DNA of 8,205 nucleotides from Bermanella sp034111105 (GCA_034111105.1 JAWUXY010000046.1:1-8205), one strand, 5' to 3'. Shown: positions 1-7,748, numbered from the stretch's first letter. The notes: generated by a model from the sequence alone, not told the origin. Numbers and translations: made by a program.

Positions 1-338
1 GTAATGGCTAAAACAGGTGCCTTGGCATAATCAGCAAATACTTGAATATCGCTGACTACCTCAACCCCATGATCAATCGCAGCTTTAATTTCAGGTGTTT
101 CTAAAGGTAACCCGGGGCTGACAACAATTTTCTGTGCGCCAAACAAAACATCATTATTTAACGCGCCCAAGTACAACGTAACGCTTGGAAAGTTTTGCTG
201 TATTTGCTTTGCATATGGAGGCTGTTCACGAGTGTCCATGGCCACCACAGCGATATTACGTGCAGCAAAAAAAGCAACAACCGAGTAACCGGTTTTGCCT
301 AAACCTACAACGACAACAGGTTTTGCTTTCACATTCAT
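1..338 (-). CDS. murD: UDP-N-acetylmuramoyl-L-alanine--D-glutamate ligase MurD (partial, N-terminal 112 codons)
   Basis: MurD is the cytoplasmic ATP-dependent ligase that adds D-glutamate to UDP-MurNAc-L-Ala in peptidoglycan precursor synthesis. Only the N-terminal uridine-nucleotide-binding domain is inside the window. The reading frame is open to the left edge and stops just before the expected ATP-binding GSNGKST loop. Visible landmarks are the Rossmann-like GLGKTG turn (residues 12-17), the MDTR motif (34-37), the SPG motif (74-76) and the SDI(Q)VF segment (96-101), all aligning closely with E. coli MurD as remembered. The start is the ATG at 336-338, preceded 8 nt upstream by a GGGAAG ribosome binding site. 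No in-frame alternative start lies between it and the mraY stop, 22 nt upstream. It is the last visible gene of the operon. Confidence 0.96.
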   Translation of the reverse strand, partial: MNVKAKPVVVVGLGKTGYSVVAFFAARNIAVVAMDTREQPPYAKQIQQNFPSVTLYLGALNNDVLFGAQKIVVSPGLPLETPEIKAAIDHGVEVVSDIQVFADYAKAPVLAI

Positions 339-360
339 GTATTCAACTTCCCAATGGATA

Positions 361-1443
361 CTATCGAATCTTCAGTGTGGCCATACCAATCAATACTAAG
401 AACAAAGTAATGATCCAGAAACGCACAATGACTCGAGGTTCAGGCCACCCCTTTAATTCAAAATGATGATGCAGCGGTGCCATTCTAAAGATTCGCTTAC
501 CTGTCATTTTAAACGAAGCAACTTGCAAAATAACGCTAACGGTTTCAGCAACAAAAATACCGCCCATGATAAATAACAATATTTCTTGGCGAACAATCAC
601 GGCTAAAACGCCCAGCGCTGCGCCCAAAGCTAGTGAACCTACATCACCCATAAATACTTGAGCTGGGTAAGTGTTAAACCACAAAAAGCCAATGCCGGCT
701 CCCACTAACGCACCACAAAAAATGGTTACCTCACCAGTCCCTTCTAAGTAAGGCAAAAACAAATACTCAGCAAAATTAACATTACCCACTAAATACGCAC
801 ACGCACCAAGTGCACCGCCTACCATTACCGTTGGTAAAATAGCCAAACCATCTAAACCATCGGTTAAGTTAACCGCATTAGAGCTACCCACAATCACTAG
901 ATAAGTCAGTACGATATAAAACAAGCCAAGCTCAATCGCCACATCTTTAAAGAAAGGCACTATTAAAGTGGTTTCGGCTGGTGATGTTGCGGTCATATAC
1001 AAGAAAATACCTGCGGCTAATGCAATAATACTTTGCCAAAACATTTTCCAACGGGCAGGTAATCCTCGCGAATTTTTTTGCACGACTTTTCGATAATCAT
1101 CTATAAAACCAACAAGACCTGTGGCGAGTGTTACCAATAAAACAACCCAAACATAACGATTCTCTAAGTCGCCCCATAGTAAAGTACTCACAGATATCGC
1201 TAATAAAATAAGCGTGCCACCCATAGTCGGTGTACCCGCTTTACTCAAATGAGACTTCGGACCATCATCACGCACAGATTGACCGATCTGATTCTCCTGT
1301 AGCTTGCGAATCAAGTACGGGCCAAAACATAATGCGATCATAAGCGCCGTTAACGTGGCAAATATTGCACGGAACGTTAAGTAATTCACGACGGCAAAGC
1401 CCGTGTGATACTGCTGTAAAAATTCCCCTAGCCAAAGCAACAT
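361..1443 (-). CDS. mraY: Phospho-N-acetylmuramoyl-pentapeptide-transferase MraY
   Basis: MraY is the integral inner-membrane enzyme that transfers phospho-MurNAc-pentapeptide from UDP to undecaprenyl phosphate, making lipid I. The protein has 360 residues, the same length as E. coli MraY, and is highly hydrophobic with the expected series of about ten membrane helices. The catalytic and magnesium-binding aspartates are present: the DD pair at 115-116 in FIDDYRK and D267 in VFMGDVGS. Also intact are the NLTDGLDGL block (192-200), the HHH cluster (325-327) and the KGWPEPRV segment (331-338). It starts with ATG 11 nt after the murF stop. An AGAGGA ribosome binding site (1451-1456) overlaps that stop codon and lies 7 nt from the start, which suggests translation linked to murF. 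Nothing appears truncated or unusual. Confidence 0.99.
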   Translation of the reverse strand: MLLWLGEFLQQYHTGFAVVNYLTFRAIFATLTALMIALCFGPYLIRKLQENQIGQSVRDDGPKSHLSKAGTPTMGGTLILLAISVSTLLWGDLENRYVWVVLLVTLATGLVGFIDDYRKVVQKNSRGLPARWKMFWQSIIALAAGIFLYMTATSPAETTLIVPFFKDVAIELGLFYIVLTYLVIVGSSNAVNLTDGLDGLAILPTVMVGGALGACAYLVGNVNFAEYLFLPYLEGTGEVTIFCGALVGAGIGFLWFNTYPAQVFMGDVGSLALGAALGVLAVIVRQEILLFIMGGIFVAETVSVILQVASFKMTGKRIFRMAPLHHHFELKGWPEPRVIVRFWIITLFLVLIGMATLKIR

Positions 1444-1454
1444 ATGGGTGTCCT

Positions 1455-2816
1455 CTAATTATTCTTAGTATCTTGTATAATTTCATTTACAACGCGGTCC
1501 ATGTGAGCACTGCGCGAACCTTTTACTAAAACGGTCACGTTTTCTTTTAGCTTCTGTTTTAAGAATCGAACTAAATTATCGTGACTGGCAAACCAATGGG
1601 CATTATCACCAAACGCATCCGCCGCTTTACGACTAAACTCACCTAATGCAAAAAACTCATCAATATTCGCTTCACGGGCATAAGCCCCCATTTCTGCATG
1701 AGCAAGTTGGGTTTCCACACCAAGCTCAGCCATATCTCCCAATACAAAAATGCTATGGCCTTTGCGGCTACTTAATACATCCATCGCTGCACGTACCGAT
1801 GCAGGGTTTGCATTATAACTATCATCAATTACAACACTGCCATTAACACCAGGCTTTTCAATTAAACGCCCTTCAACACCTTCGAATGCCTGCAAACCTG
1901 TTACGATATTTGCCAAGCTCATTTGTAAGCCATGACATGCGGCAGCCGAGGCTAAAGCATTAAAGACGTTGTGTTGCCCCATCACTTTTAAATGCACTTG
2001 CGCTGTTTTGCCTTCGACATTCAAATCAAAATCACAGCAACCGGTTTCGTTAACACTAATATTGCTAGCTTGAACATCCGCATGCTCGCTTTCACCAAAG
2101 CTAATAACGCGGCGCTGACCGGCTCGCGCTTTCCATGTATCAAAGTGAGGGCTATCGGCATTTAATACTGCAATACCTTCATCACTTAATGCATCAATAA
2201 TTTCACCTTTTGTACGCACAATGGTTTCCAGACTGCCAAAACCTTCTAAATGCGCGCTTCCGGCGTTAGTTAAAATCGACACCGTTGGTTTCGCTAGCTG
2301 TGATGTGTACGCAATTTCGCCTTCGCCACTGGCCCCTAATTCGATAACCGCGTAATCATAAGTATGATTCAAACGCAGTAATGTCAGTGGGCCGCCAATA
2401 TGATTATTTAAATTACCACGAGTCACTAAAACTTCATTTTGCTGACGCAACAACGTTGCCATCATACCTTTTACTGTGGTTTTACCGCTGCTACCTGTAA
2501 TCGCAATCACATCACGATTAAATTTTTGTCGATTATAAAGCGCTAAGCGCCCGAGTGCTTCTGTGGTATCGGCCACTTGCAAGAAAGGCGTTGAAATATC
2601 CATTTGCTTGCTTATTAAAACCGCACACGCGCCTTTATCAATCGCTTGCTTAACATAATCGTGACCATCAAGACGGTTGCCAACAAGCGCGACGTATAGG
2701 TCACCCGGTTGCAGAGTTCGCGTATCAATACTCACAAATTGAAACGGCACATTCGCACCGCGATGCTTGGCCTGAAGAAACTCGGCCACTTCAGCTAATC
2801 GTACCGACCCAATCAT
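1455..2816 (-). CDS. murF: UDP-N-acetylmuramoyl-tripeptide--D-alanyl-D-alanine ligase MurF
   Basis: MurF is the cytoplasmic Mur ligase that adds the D-Ala-D-Ala dipeptide to the UDP-MurNAc-tripeptide, giving the pentapeptide used by MraY. At 453 residues it matches E. coli MurF (about 452). Order of parts: N-terminal substrate domain (about 1-100, with SIDTR near 29-33); central ATPase domain with the P-loop TGSSGKTT (107-114), the NLNNHIG block (135-141) and the probable carbamylated lysine K203 in RTKGEI; and the C-terminal domain with DDSYNANP (331-338), LGDMAELG (359-366) and KGSRS (432-436). The ATG start overlaps the murE stop in an ATGA arrangement, with a GGGGAG ribosome binding site (2823-2828) 6 nt upstream inside murE, so translational coupling is likely. 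All the usual ligase motifs are intact. Confidence 0.98.
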   Translation of the reverse strand: MIGSVRLAEVAEFLQAKHRGANVPFQFVSIDTRTLQPGDLYVALVGNRLDGHDYVKQAIDKGACAVLISKQMDISTPFLQVADTTEALGRLALYNRQKFNRDVIAITGSSGKTTVKGMMATLLRQQNEVLVTRGNLNNHIGGPLTLLRLNHTYDYAVIELGASGEGEIAYTSQLAKPTVSILTNAGSAHLEGFGSLETIVRTKGEIIDALSDEGIAVLNADSPHFDTWKARAGQRRVISFGESEHADVQASNISVNETGCCDFDLNVEGKTAQVHLKVMGQHNVFNALASAAACHGLQMSLANIVTGLQAFEGVEGRLIEKPGVNGSVVIDDSYNANPASVRAAMDVLSSRKGHSIFVLGDMAELGVETQLAHAEMGAYAREANIDEFFALGEFSRKAADAFGDNAHWFASHDNLVRFLKQKLKENVTVLVKGSRSAHMDRVVNEIIQDTKNN

Positions 2817-4297
2817 GCTTGACTCCCCAACTGCAATACACTTTTAGCTTCTTCCGCGTCACTAAAGTAACGACGCTGCCCATTTATTTCTTGATAATCT
2901 TCATGGCCTTTGCCTGCAATAATCACAATGTCATCATTACTTGCTTGAGTAATTGCACGTTTAATTGCTTGTGCGCGATCCACTTCAATTACATAATTAC
3001 CTGAAAGCCCATCAACCATCTGTTCACAAATCGTCAAAGGATCTTCACTGCGAGGGTTATCACTGGTGATAATTGTTTTATCCGCATTTTGCAGCGCAAT
3101 ATTACCCATTAGGCTTCGCTTACCCGCATCGCGATCACCACCACAACCGACAATCAAGGTTATTTGACCCGTGGTATGTTGTTTAATAGCCATCAGTATT
3201 TGTTCTAATGCATCGGGTGTATGAGCGTAATCCACCAATACAATAGGCTGCTGCGCGTTAACACTAATATGTTGCATGCGCCCGGGCACAGCTTGTAATG
3301 CACCGCTTGCCTGAATAATGTCACTAAAGTTAAAGCCCATTTTTAAACAACATAAAATGGCGGCGGCTACATTTTCTGCATTAAATTTTCCAAATAATGG
3401 CAAGCTCACGACTACGGATTCAGTTTGCCAAGTGAACTGTACGTCCATACCCTGTTCGTGCATTTTAATTAATTCGAAACGTAAATCCGCATTATCAAGT
3501 TGCCCGTAAAAAACAGGCTTCACATAACTTTTTTGTGCTAATGATTGCGCAAAATCATCATCGGCATTAATAACGACAAACTTAAGCTCAGGGCGTGTAA
3601 ATAAAAGCGCTTTCGCTTCGCCATACGCGTCCATTGTGCCGTGGTAATCTAAATGGTCTCGGCTTAGGTTTGAGAAAACGGCACCAGAAAATGCAACGCC
3701 AGCCAAACGATTTTGCTCTAAACCGTGACTGGATACTTCCATCGCAACCGATTTATAATCTTCTGATAACTCGCTTAATACATGATGCAATTTCTCTAAC
3801 GGCAACGTTGTCATTCCAGAGGGTATAAGATTATCCCACTGACCATACCCAACCGTTCCCATCACTGCACACTGGCCATTTAACTCATTAAGCAACTGAG
3901 CTAAATAAAAACTAATAGATGACTTACCGTTGGTGCCCGTTATACCAACAACCTGCATATCAAGCTGCGACTGATACAAACACTGCGCCAGCACATTACC
4001 AGCAGTCGCCATAATATCGCTCACAAAAACGTAAGGCACTGCCTCAACTGAAGCATCAGGGATGAATTGCTGGCTCAGTTTTTCATCAACAACAATAACT
4101 GACGCACCATTATTTATTGCTTGGGTAATATATACAGACTCATTGCCTGCCACTGAAGGCAGAACAAAAAAAGCATCCCCTTGCGAAACCTCACGACTAT
4201 CGAAACAAATGTTCTGTATTTCAAGATCGAACAAACCCTGAGGAAGTGATTCAACCCAGGGTTTCAATACAGCAAGCGGCTGATTAAATACAATCAC
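2813..4297 (-). CDS. murE: UDP-N-acetylmuramoyl-L-alanyl-D-glutamate--2,6-diaminopimelate ligase MurE (GTG start)
   Basis: MurE is the cytoplasmic ligase that adds the third peptide residue to UDP-MurNAc-L-Ala-D-Glu. Its 494 residues compare with 495 in E. coli. The N-terminal UDP-MurNAc domain includes FDSREV (32-37). The central ATPase domain carries GITGTNGKSS (118-127), SNLSRDHLDYHG (209-220) and the probable carbamylated lysine K229. The C-terminal domain carries VDYAHTPDAL (355-364), CGGDRD (385-390), DNPR (413-416) and GKGHE (462-466). DNPR is the family signature for meso-diaminopimelate recognition, as opposed to lysine-adding enzymes. The start is GTG, overlapping the ftsI TGA stop as GTGA, with a strong GGGGAGG ribosome binding site (4303-4309) 5 nt upstream. 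The first in-frame ATG is not reached until about residue 96, so GTG is effectively forced. Confidence 0.98.
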   Translation of the reverse strand: MIVFNQPLAVLKPWVESLPQGLFDLEIQNICFDSREVSQGDAFFVLPSVAGNESVYITQAINNGASVIVVDEKLSQQFIPDASVEAVPYVFVSDIMATAGNVLAQCLYQSQLDMQVVGITGTNGKSSISFYLAQLLNELNGQCAVMGTVGYGQWDNLIPSGMTTLPLEKLHHVLSELSEDYKSVAMEVSSHGLEQNRLAGVAFSGAVFSNLSRDHLDYHGTMDAYGEAKALLFTRPELKFVVINADDDFAQSLAQKSYVKPVFYGQLDNADLRFELIKMHEQGMDVQFTWQTESVVVSLPLFGKFNAENVAAAILCCLKMGFNFSDIIQASGALQAVPGRMQHISVNAQQPIVLVDYAHTPDALEQILMAIKQHTTGQITLIVGCGGDRDAGKRSLMGNIALQNADKTIITSDNPRSEDPLTICEQMVDGLSGNYVIEVDRAQAIKRAITQASNDDIVIIAGKGHEDYQEINGQRRYFSDAEEAKSVLQLGSQA

Positions 4298-6000
4298 TGA
4301 AGCCTCCCCGCGATAAACTTATCTTCAAAGATAGTGGGCGTAACATTCAATAACCGTAAGCTAGATTGCGTTACTCGCGAAAAAATAGGCGCTGCTACTT
4401 CACCACCATAATACTCTCGGCCATTAGGTTCATCTATCACTACAATCGTAACAATTCTTGGGTTATCGGCAGGAGCGATACCAGCAAATAAAGATAAGTA
4501 ACGCTCGTCTTCATAACCATTGACGCCCACTTTGTGTACCGTTCCTGTTTTACCCGCGACAGGATAACCTTCTACATGGGCACGACGGGCAGTGCCTTTT
4601 GGACCCACAACACTTTCCAACATACCAACAACATCATTAGCTACTTTTTCTGACATAACACGCGTCCCTTTTTCTGGGTTTCTGCGCACTAATGTAAGAG
4701 GTTGCTTCACGCCACCATTCGCTAATACTTGATAAGCTTGCGCTAGCTGCAAAGGCGTTACCGCCAAGCCATAACCATAAGAAAGCGTGGCGCTTTGCAG
4801 GCGATTCCAATTATTATTTTCTACTGCCACTTTACCACTGTGCTCGCCGGGCAAACCTAAACCAACAGGCTTACCAAGGCCCACTTTCTGATAAAAACCC
4901 CACAGATTTTCACCGCCTAATTTAATCGCTAACTTACTTACTGCCACGTTACTTGATTTGGTTAGCACACCCGTAATATCCAACTCACCATAATCACGAT
5001 GATCACGATTTGTTTTACGCCCTACGCGTAAATACCCTGGATGAGTATTAATAATACTGTCTTTTTTAATTTCACCAGCCATAAGCGCTGCCGCTATGGT
5101 AAAAGGCTTCACAGTTGAGCCGGGCTCAAAAATATCCGTGACACTGCGATTACGCACACTGGCCGCTTTTAATTCAGCGCGATTATTTGGGTTAAACGCA
5201 GGTTGATTTACAAGGGCTAAAATTTCACCGCTTTTAACATCAACCATTAGTAACGAACCCGCTTTTGCACCATGCTGCTGTACAGAGGCTTTTAACTCAC
5301 GATAGGCTTGGTACTGCAAACGTAAGTCGATGCTCAACATTAGTTCGCTGCCAGGCTCAGCGGCTTTCATGACACCCAAGTCTTTTACTAGACGACCAAG
5401 GCGATCCTTAATAACACGGCCCTTGCCTGGTGTGCCTTGCAACCAAGCATCGTAAGCTAACTCAACACCTTCAATTCCGTGCTCATCAATATTGGTAAAG
5501 CCAACCACGTGACTTGCCACTTCAGCCGCGGGATAATAGCGTTTAAATTCTTGCTGAATACCAATACCCGCCAAGCTTAAATCAGCAATGTCTTTTGCCA
5601 TTGCTGGGTTCATGTGTCGCTCTAAATAAATAAATTCTTTCGATTTGTTTTTTTGAATACGTGAATTTAATTGTGAAGCCGTCATATTCAACAATGGCGC
5701 TAACGCTGAAATATTAACCTGATCTTTAATAATCTGTTTTGGGTTCGCCCAAATGCTTTTAACTGGCGTACTCACCGCGAGTGGTTCGTTATTACGATCC
5801 ACAACCATGCCACGATAAGCATCAATATTGTGCTCACGCACTGTTCGCTTAGCACCTTCTACCTGTAAAAAATCAGTTTCAAATACCTGTAGCTGGGCAA
5901 GGCGAACAAACAAAGCAGCAAACAACAGTAAGCCAGCACCAAGCACCGTATAATGGCGCCAGCGATTGCTGGTTTGTTCATATTTGTTTTTGCTAGCCAT
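4294..6000 (-). CDS. ftsI: Peptidoglycan D,D-transpeptidase FtsI (penicillin-binding protein 3)
   Basis: FtsI is the septum-specific class B penicillin-binding protein that cross-links peptidoglycan at the division site, working with FtsW and the FtsQLB complex. The protein has 568 residues, slightly shorter than E. coli (588). A short cytoplasmic N-terminus is followed by one membrane anchor (about 18-36) and a periplasmic pedestal with YRGMVVDRN (62-70). The transpeptidase domain has all three active-site motifs: SxxK at S295-K298, SxN at S349-N351 and KTG at 484-486. The end, with YLSLFAGIAP and a YYGGEVAAPIF-type segment, resembles Pseudomonas PBP3. The ATG start lies 17 nt after ftsL. 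The nearest purine-rich site, AAGG, is 14 nt upstream, which is long, so initiation may be weak or coupled to ftsL. The stop overlaps the murE GTG start. Confidence 0.98.
   Translation of the reverse strand: MASKNKYEQTSNRWRHYTVLGAGLLLFAALFVRLAQLQVFETDFLQVEGAKRTVREHNIDAYRGMVVDRNNEPLAVSTPVKSIWANPKQIIKDQVNISALAPLLNMTASQLNSRIQKNKSKEFIYLERHMNPAMAKDIADLSLAGIGIQQEFKRYYPAAEVASHVVGFTNIDEHGIEGVELAYDAWLQGTPGKGRVIKDRLGRLVKDLGVMKAAEPGSELMLSIDLRLQYQAYRELKASVQQHGAKAGSLLMVDVKSGEILALVNQPAFNPNNRAELKAASVRNRSVTDIFEPGSTVKPFTIAAALMAGEIKKDSIINTHPGYLRVGRKTNRDHRDYGELDITGVLTKSSNVAVSKLAIKLGGENLWGFYQKVGLGKPVGLGLPGEHSGKVAVENNNWNRLQSATLSYGYGLAVTPLQLAQAYQVLANGGVKQPLTLVRRNPEKGTRVMSEKVANDVVGMLESVVGPKGTARRAHVEGYPVAGKTGTVHKVGVNGYEDERYLSLFAGIAPADNPRIVTIVVIDEPNGREYYGGEVAAPIFSRVTQSSLRLLNVTPTIFEDKFIAGRLQ
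4303..4309 (-). promoter_or_regulatory. murE ribosome binding site deciding a GTG start
   Basis: GGGGAGG on the minus strand, inside the last codons of ftsI, 5 nt before the murE GTG. The strength and spacing of this site, and the lack of any early in-frame ATG, fix the murE start at 4297. Confidence 0.85.
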
Positions 6001-6017
6001 TAAATTACTGCTCGCCT

Positions 6018-6299
6018 TTATTTTTCAAAAAAATCATGGACTTCTATTACCCGAGTATTTAACTTATCGGGAAACTGCATGTTTAATTTTTGCCGTGCAA
6101 TCACTTCAACTCGACTCGGTGCAGCCAACGTGCTGTACTCAAGCATTAAACGCCCATACTCTTCTTGTAGTTGCGCATACTGCATTCCGAATTTTTGCCA
6201 TTGATGGGCAAGTTGCCTATTTGCATAGCTGGTGTACACCACTGCAAGCGCGCACACCATCAAAACAACAAACACCCATTTTGCACTTATACTTTTCAC
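6018..6299 (-). CDS. ftsL: Cell division protein FtsL (GTG start)
   Basis: FtsL is a small bitopic membrane protein of the divisome. It forms the FtsQ-FtsL-FtsB complex that activates FtsWI for septal peptidoglycan synthesis. The 93-residue product has a very short cytoplasmic tail (about 7 residues), one membrane helix (about 8-24), and a periplasmic coiled-coil-prone segment rich in Q, E and L (about 28-60). It ends with the VIARQKLNMQFP region typical of FtsL. It is shorter than E. coli FtsL (121) mainly at the cytoplasmic end, and similar to Pseudomonas FtsL. The start is GTG: it lies three sense codons after the in-frame rsmH TAA, and the first ATG would fall inside the membrane helix. 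AAGAG (6306-6310), overlapping the rsmH stop and 6 nt from the start, is the likely ribosome binding site. Identification rests on topology, the C-terminal motif and position between rsmH and ftsI. Confidence 0.94.
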   Translation of the reverse strand: MKSISAKWVFVVLMVCALAVVYTSYANRQLAHQWQKFGMQYAQLQEEYGRLMLEYSTLAAPSRVEVIARQKLNMQFPDKLNTRVIEVHDFFEK

Positions 6300-6305
6300 T
6301 ATCCG

Positions 6306-6310
6306 CTCTT
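6306..6310 (-). promoter_or_regulatory. ftsL ribosome binding site overlapping the rsmH stop
   Basis: AAGAG on the minus strand shares its first two bases with the rsmH TAA and lies 6 nt before the ftsL GTG. Ribosomes ending rsmH would sit directly on it, so rsmH and ftsL translation are probably coupled. Confidence 0.6.
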
Positions 6311-7235
6311 ACAGTTGTTTTTCTGCAACACGCATAATCGCGCTGCGCGAACGAATATTAGCGTTCACTTCTTCTTTGCTTGGCTTAATCGCCTTTCCAA
6401 TATGCTTAAGAATGACTGGGTAATCACTTTCCATGATTGGAATATCTGGTGGCAACTGCGGGCCTTTCTCTTTCGCACGAATGAAACGTTTTACCATGCG
6501 ATCTTCTAACGAATGAAAACTGATCACAACTAAGCGTCCGCTTTTAGCCAGTAAATCGGTTGCAATATCAAGACCCGTCGTTAGATCACCCAACTCGTCA
6601 TTTAAGAAGATACGAATTGCCTGAAAACTTTTAGTCGCAGGGTGCCTGCCCTTTTCCCATTTCGGGTGCGCATCTTTAATAACTTGCGCTAGATCCAAGG
6701 TACGCTCAAACGGCTCTTCACTGCGACGCATTACAATCGCTTTTGCAAGGCGACGGCTATGGCGCTCTTCACCAAATTGATACAGCACATTCGCGATGTC
6801 TTCTTCTTTTGCGCTTGCAACCCACTGAGCAGCGGTTAAACCAGACTCAGTATTCATACGCATATCAAGCGGTCCGTCATTCATAAAACTAAAGCCGCGC
6901 TCCGCTTCATCTAACTGTGGGCTGCTGACCCCAAGATCCATTAATATTCCGGCAACAGGGCGACCATCACCATTTTGCTCAAGCCATGTGGTCATATCCG
7001 CGAACGAGCCATGGCAAATAGAAAAACGGCTGTCTTCATTGGCCAGTTCATTTGCGGTTGCAATGGCACGCGGGTCTTTATCAATACCAATTAAGCGACC
7101 CTGCGCAGACAATTTTTCTAAAATCAGGCGGCTGTGGCCACCACGACCAAAGGTACAGTCTATGTATAAACCATCAACGTCTTGAACTAAGGCATCCACA
7201 GCTTCGTGCAGTAGCACCGTTATATGTTCACTCAT
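6309..7235 (-). CDS. rsmH: 16S rRNA (cytosine(1402)-N(4))-methyltransferase RsmH (MraW)
   Basis: RsmH is the S-adenosylmethionine-dependent enzyme that N4-methylates C1402 of 16S rRNA in the ribosomal P site. Its 308 residues compare with 313 in E. coli. Motifs in order: the SAM-binding DCTFGRGGHS (26-35), GIDKDP (50-55), MDLGVSSPQLD (99-109), ERGFSF followed by DGPLDMRM (112-127), HPATKSFQAIRIFLNDEL (198-215), VISFHSLEDRMVK (237-249) and the C-terminal NIRSRSAIMR (293-302). The ATG start overlaps the mraZ TGA stop as ATGA. The only purine-rich stretch upstream, AGAAGAG at 7253-7259, is 17 nt away, so expression probably depends on coupling to mraZ translation. Its stop codon is in the same frame as ftsL, nine nucleotides before the ftsL GTG. 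Confidence 0.99.
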   Translation of the reverse strand: MSEHITVLLHEAVDALVQDVDGLYIDCTFGRGGHSRLILEKLSAQGRLIGIDKDPRAIATANELANEDSRFSICHGSFADMTTWLEQNGDGRPVAGILMDLGVSSPQLDEAERGFSFMNDGPLDMRMNTESGLTAAQWVASAKEEDIANVLYQFGEERHSRRLAKAIVMRRSEEPFERTLDLAQVIKDAHPKWEKGRHPATKSFQAIRIFLNDELGDLTTGLDIATDLLAKSGRLVVISFHSLEDRMVKRFIRAKEKGPQLPPDIPIMESDYPVILKHIGKAIKPSKEEVNANIRSRSAIMRVAEKQL

Positions 7236-7687
7236 AGGGATAAATTCATTAGCTCTTCTGGCAATTGGGTGTCACCTTTCATTTCTTCAAGGTAACGTTC
7301 ACGGCGCTCGGCCCAGTGGGCTTCGTCCCACAATTCAAATTTTTTGCCTTGCCCCATCATGACCATCTTTTTTTCAAGGCCTGCGTATTCGCGCAACGGC
7401 CCCGGTAGCAGTAGACGGCCATTGGCATCCATATCAATATCGGTGGCATGACCGATAATCAATCGCTGAATACGACGGGCGGCGGGGTTAAAGCTTGGCA
7501 GTGCTTCGATTTTAGCTTGGATAGGCTCCCACTCTTTAAGTGGGTAGACGAGTAAACACTTTTCCTCTGTATCAATCGTCACAACTAAGGCGCCATCGTT
7601 GCTCTCATGCAACAATTGACGGTAGCGGGCGGGCACGGCCATTCGGCCTTTTGTATCGAGATTGATATTGTGCACGCCACGAAACAT
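7232..7687 (-). CDS. mraZ: Transcriptional regulator MraZ
   Basis: MraZ is a DNA-binding regulator of the dcw cluster that forms ring-shaped oligomers and, in E. coli, represses its own promoter by binding TGGG repeats. The 151-residue protein matches E. coli MraZ (152) along its length. It carries the two swapped-hairpin AbrB-like repeats: DTKGRMAVPARYR (11-23) and DANGRLLLPGPLR (87-99). Other recognisable blocks are LVYPLKEWE (46-54), RRIQRLIIGHA (71-81) and KKFELWDE (115-122). The start is ATG with an AGGTGA ribosome binding site (7696-7701) 8 nt upstream. It is the first gene of the operon. A promoter and MraZ-type boxes lie immediately upstream, consistent with autoregulation, which is inferred here from the family. 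Confidence 0.98.
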   Translation of the reverse strand: MFRGVHNINLDTKGRMAVPARYRQLLHESNDGALVVTIDTEEKCLLVYPLKEWEPIQAKIEALPSFNPAARRIQRLIIGHATDIDMDANGRLLLPGPLREYAGLEKKMVMMGQGKKFELWDEAHWAERRERYLEEMKGDTQLPEELMNLSL

Positions 7688-7695
7688 AATTTATT

Positions 7696-7701
7696 TCACC
7701 T
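7696..7701 (-). promoter_or_regulatory. mraZ ribosome binding site
   Basis: AGGTGA on the minus strand, 8 nt before the mraZ ATG. It lies only 3 nt after the last MraZ box, so operator and translation start region are practically contiguous. Confidence 0.75.
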
Positions 7702-7704
7702 ATT

Positions 7705-7729
7705 CCCCAGAAAACTCCACATTTACCCA
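7705..7729 (-). promoter_or_regulatory. MraZ operator: three TGGGN-type boxes at 10-bp period
   Basis: On the minus strand three 5-nt boxes are separated by exactly 5 nt each: TGGGT (7725-7729), TGGAG (7715-7719, one mismatch to TGGG) and TGGGG (7705-7709). This matches the described MraZ recognition pattern, direct repeats of TGGGN with 5-nt spacers placed one helical turn apart in front of mraZ. The boxes lie between the predicted transcription start (about 7742) and the ribosome binding site, so bound MraZ would block promoter clearance or early elongation. Repeats are seen directly; binding is inferred from the family. Confidence 0.85.
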
Positions 7730-7748
7730 CAAAACAACACTTTTGCAC

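Noticed and set aside
261..280. A-run (T7 on the coding strand) in the murD N-terminal region as a programmed slippage site
   Set aside because: The run simply encodes Phe-Phe in a frame that matches MurD on both sides, and no stimulatory structure was evident.
185..466. Plus-strand open frame of 93 codons over the murD/mraY junction
   Set aside because: It is antisense to two strongly conserved genes and has low-complexity, family-less protein content. The same applies to the plus-strand frames at 1646-1846, 2819-3004, 3318-3509, 3634-3828, 5966-6509 and 6988-7237.
1268..1486. Minus-strand open frame of 72 codons overlapping the mraY start
   Set aside because: It is an out-of-frame shadow of mraY and the murF 3' end with no recognisable product.
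6011..6035. T7 run near the end of ftsL as a possible frameshift site making an FtsL-FtsI fusion
   Set aside because: I checked both shifted frames: one meets TGA immediately after the run and the other meets TAA before the ftsI ATG, so no fusion could result.
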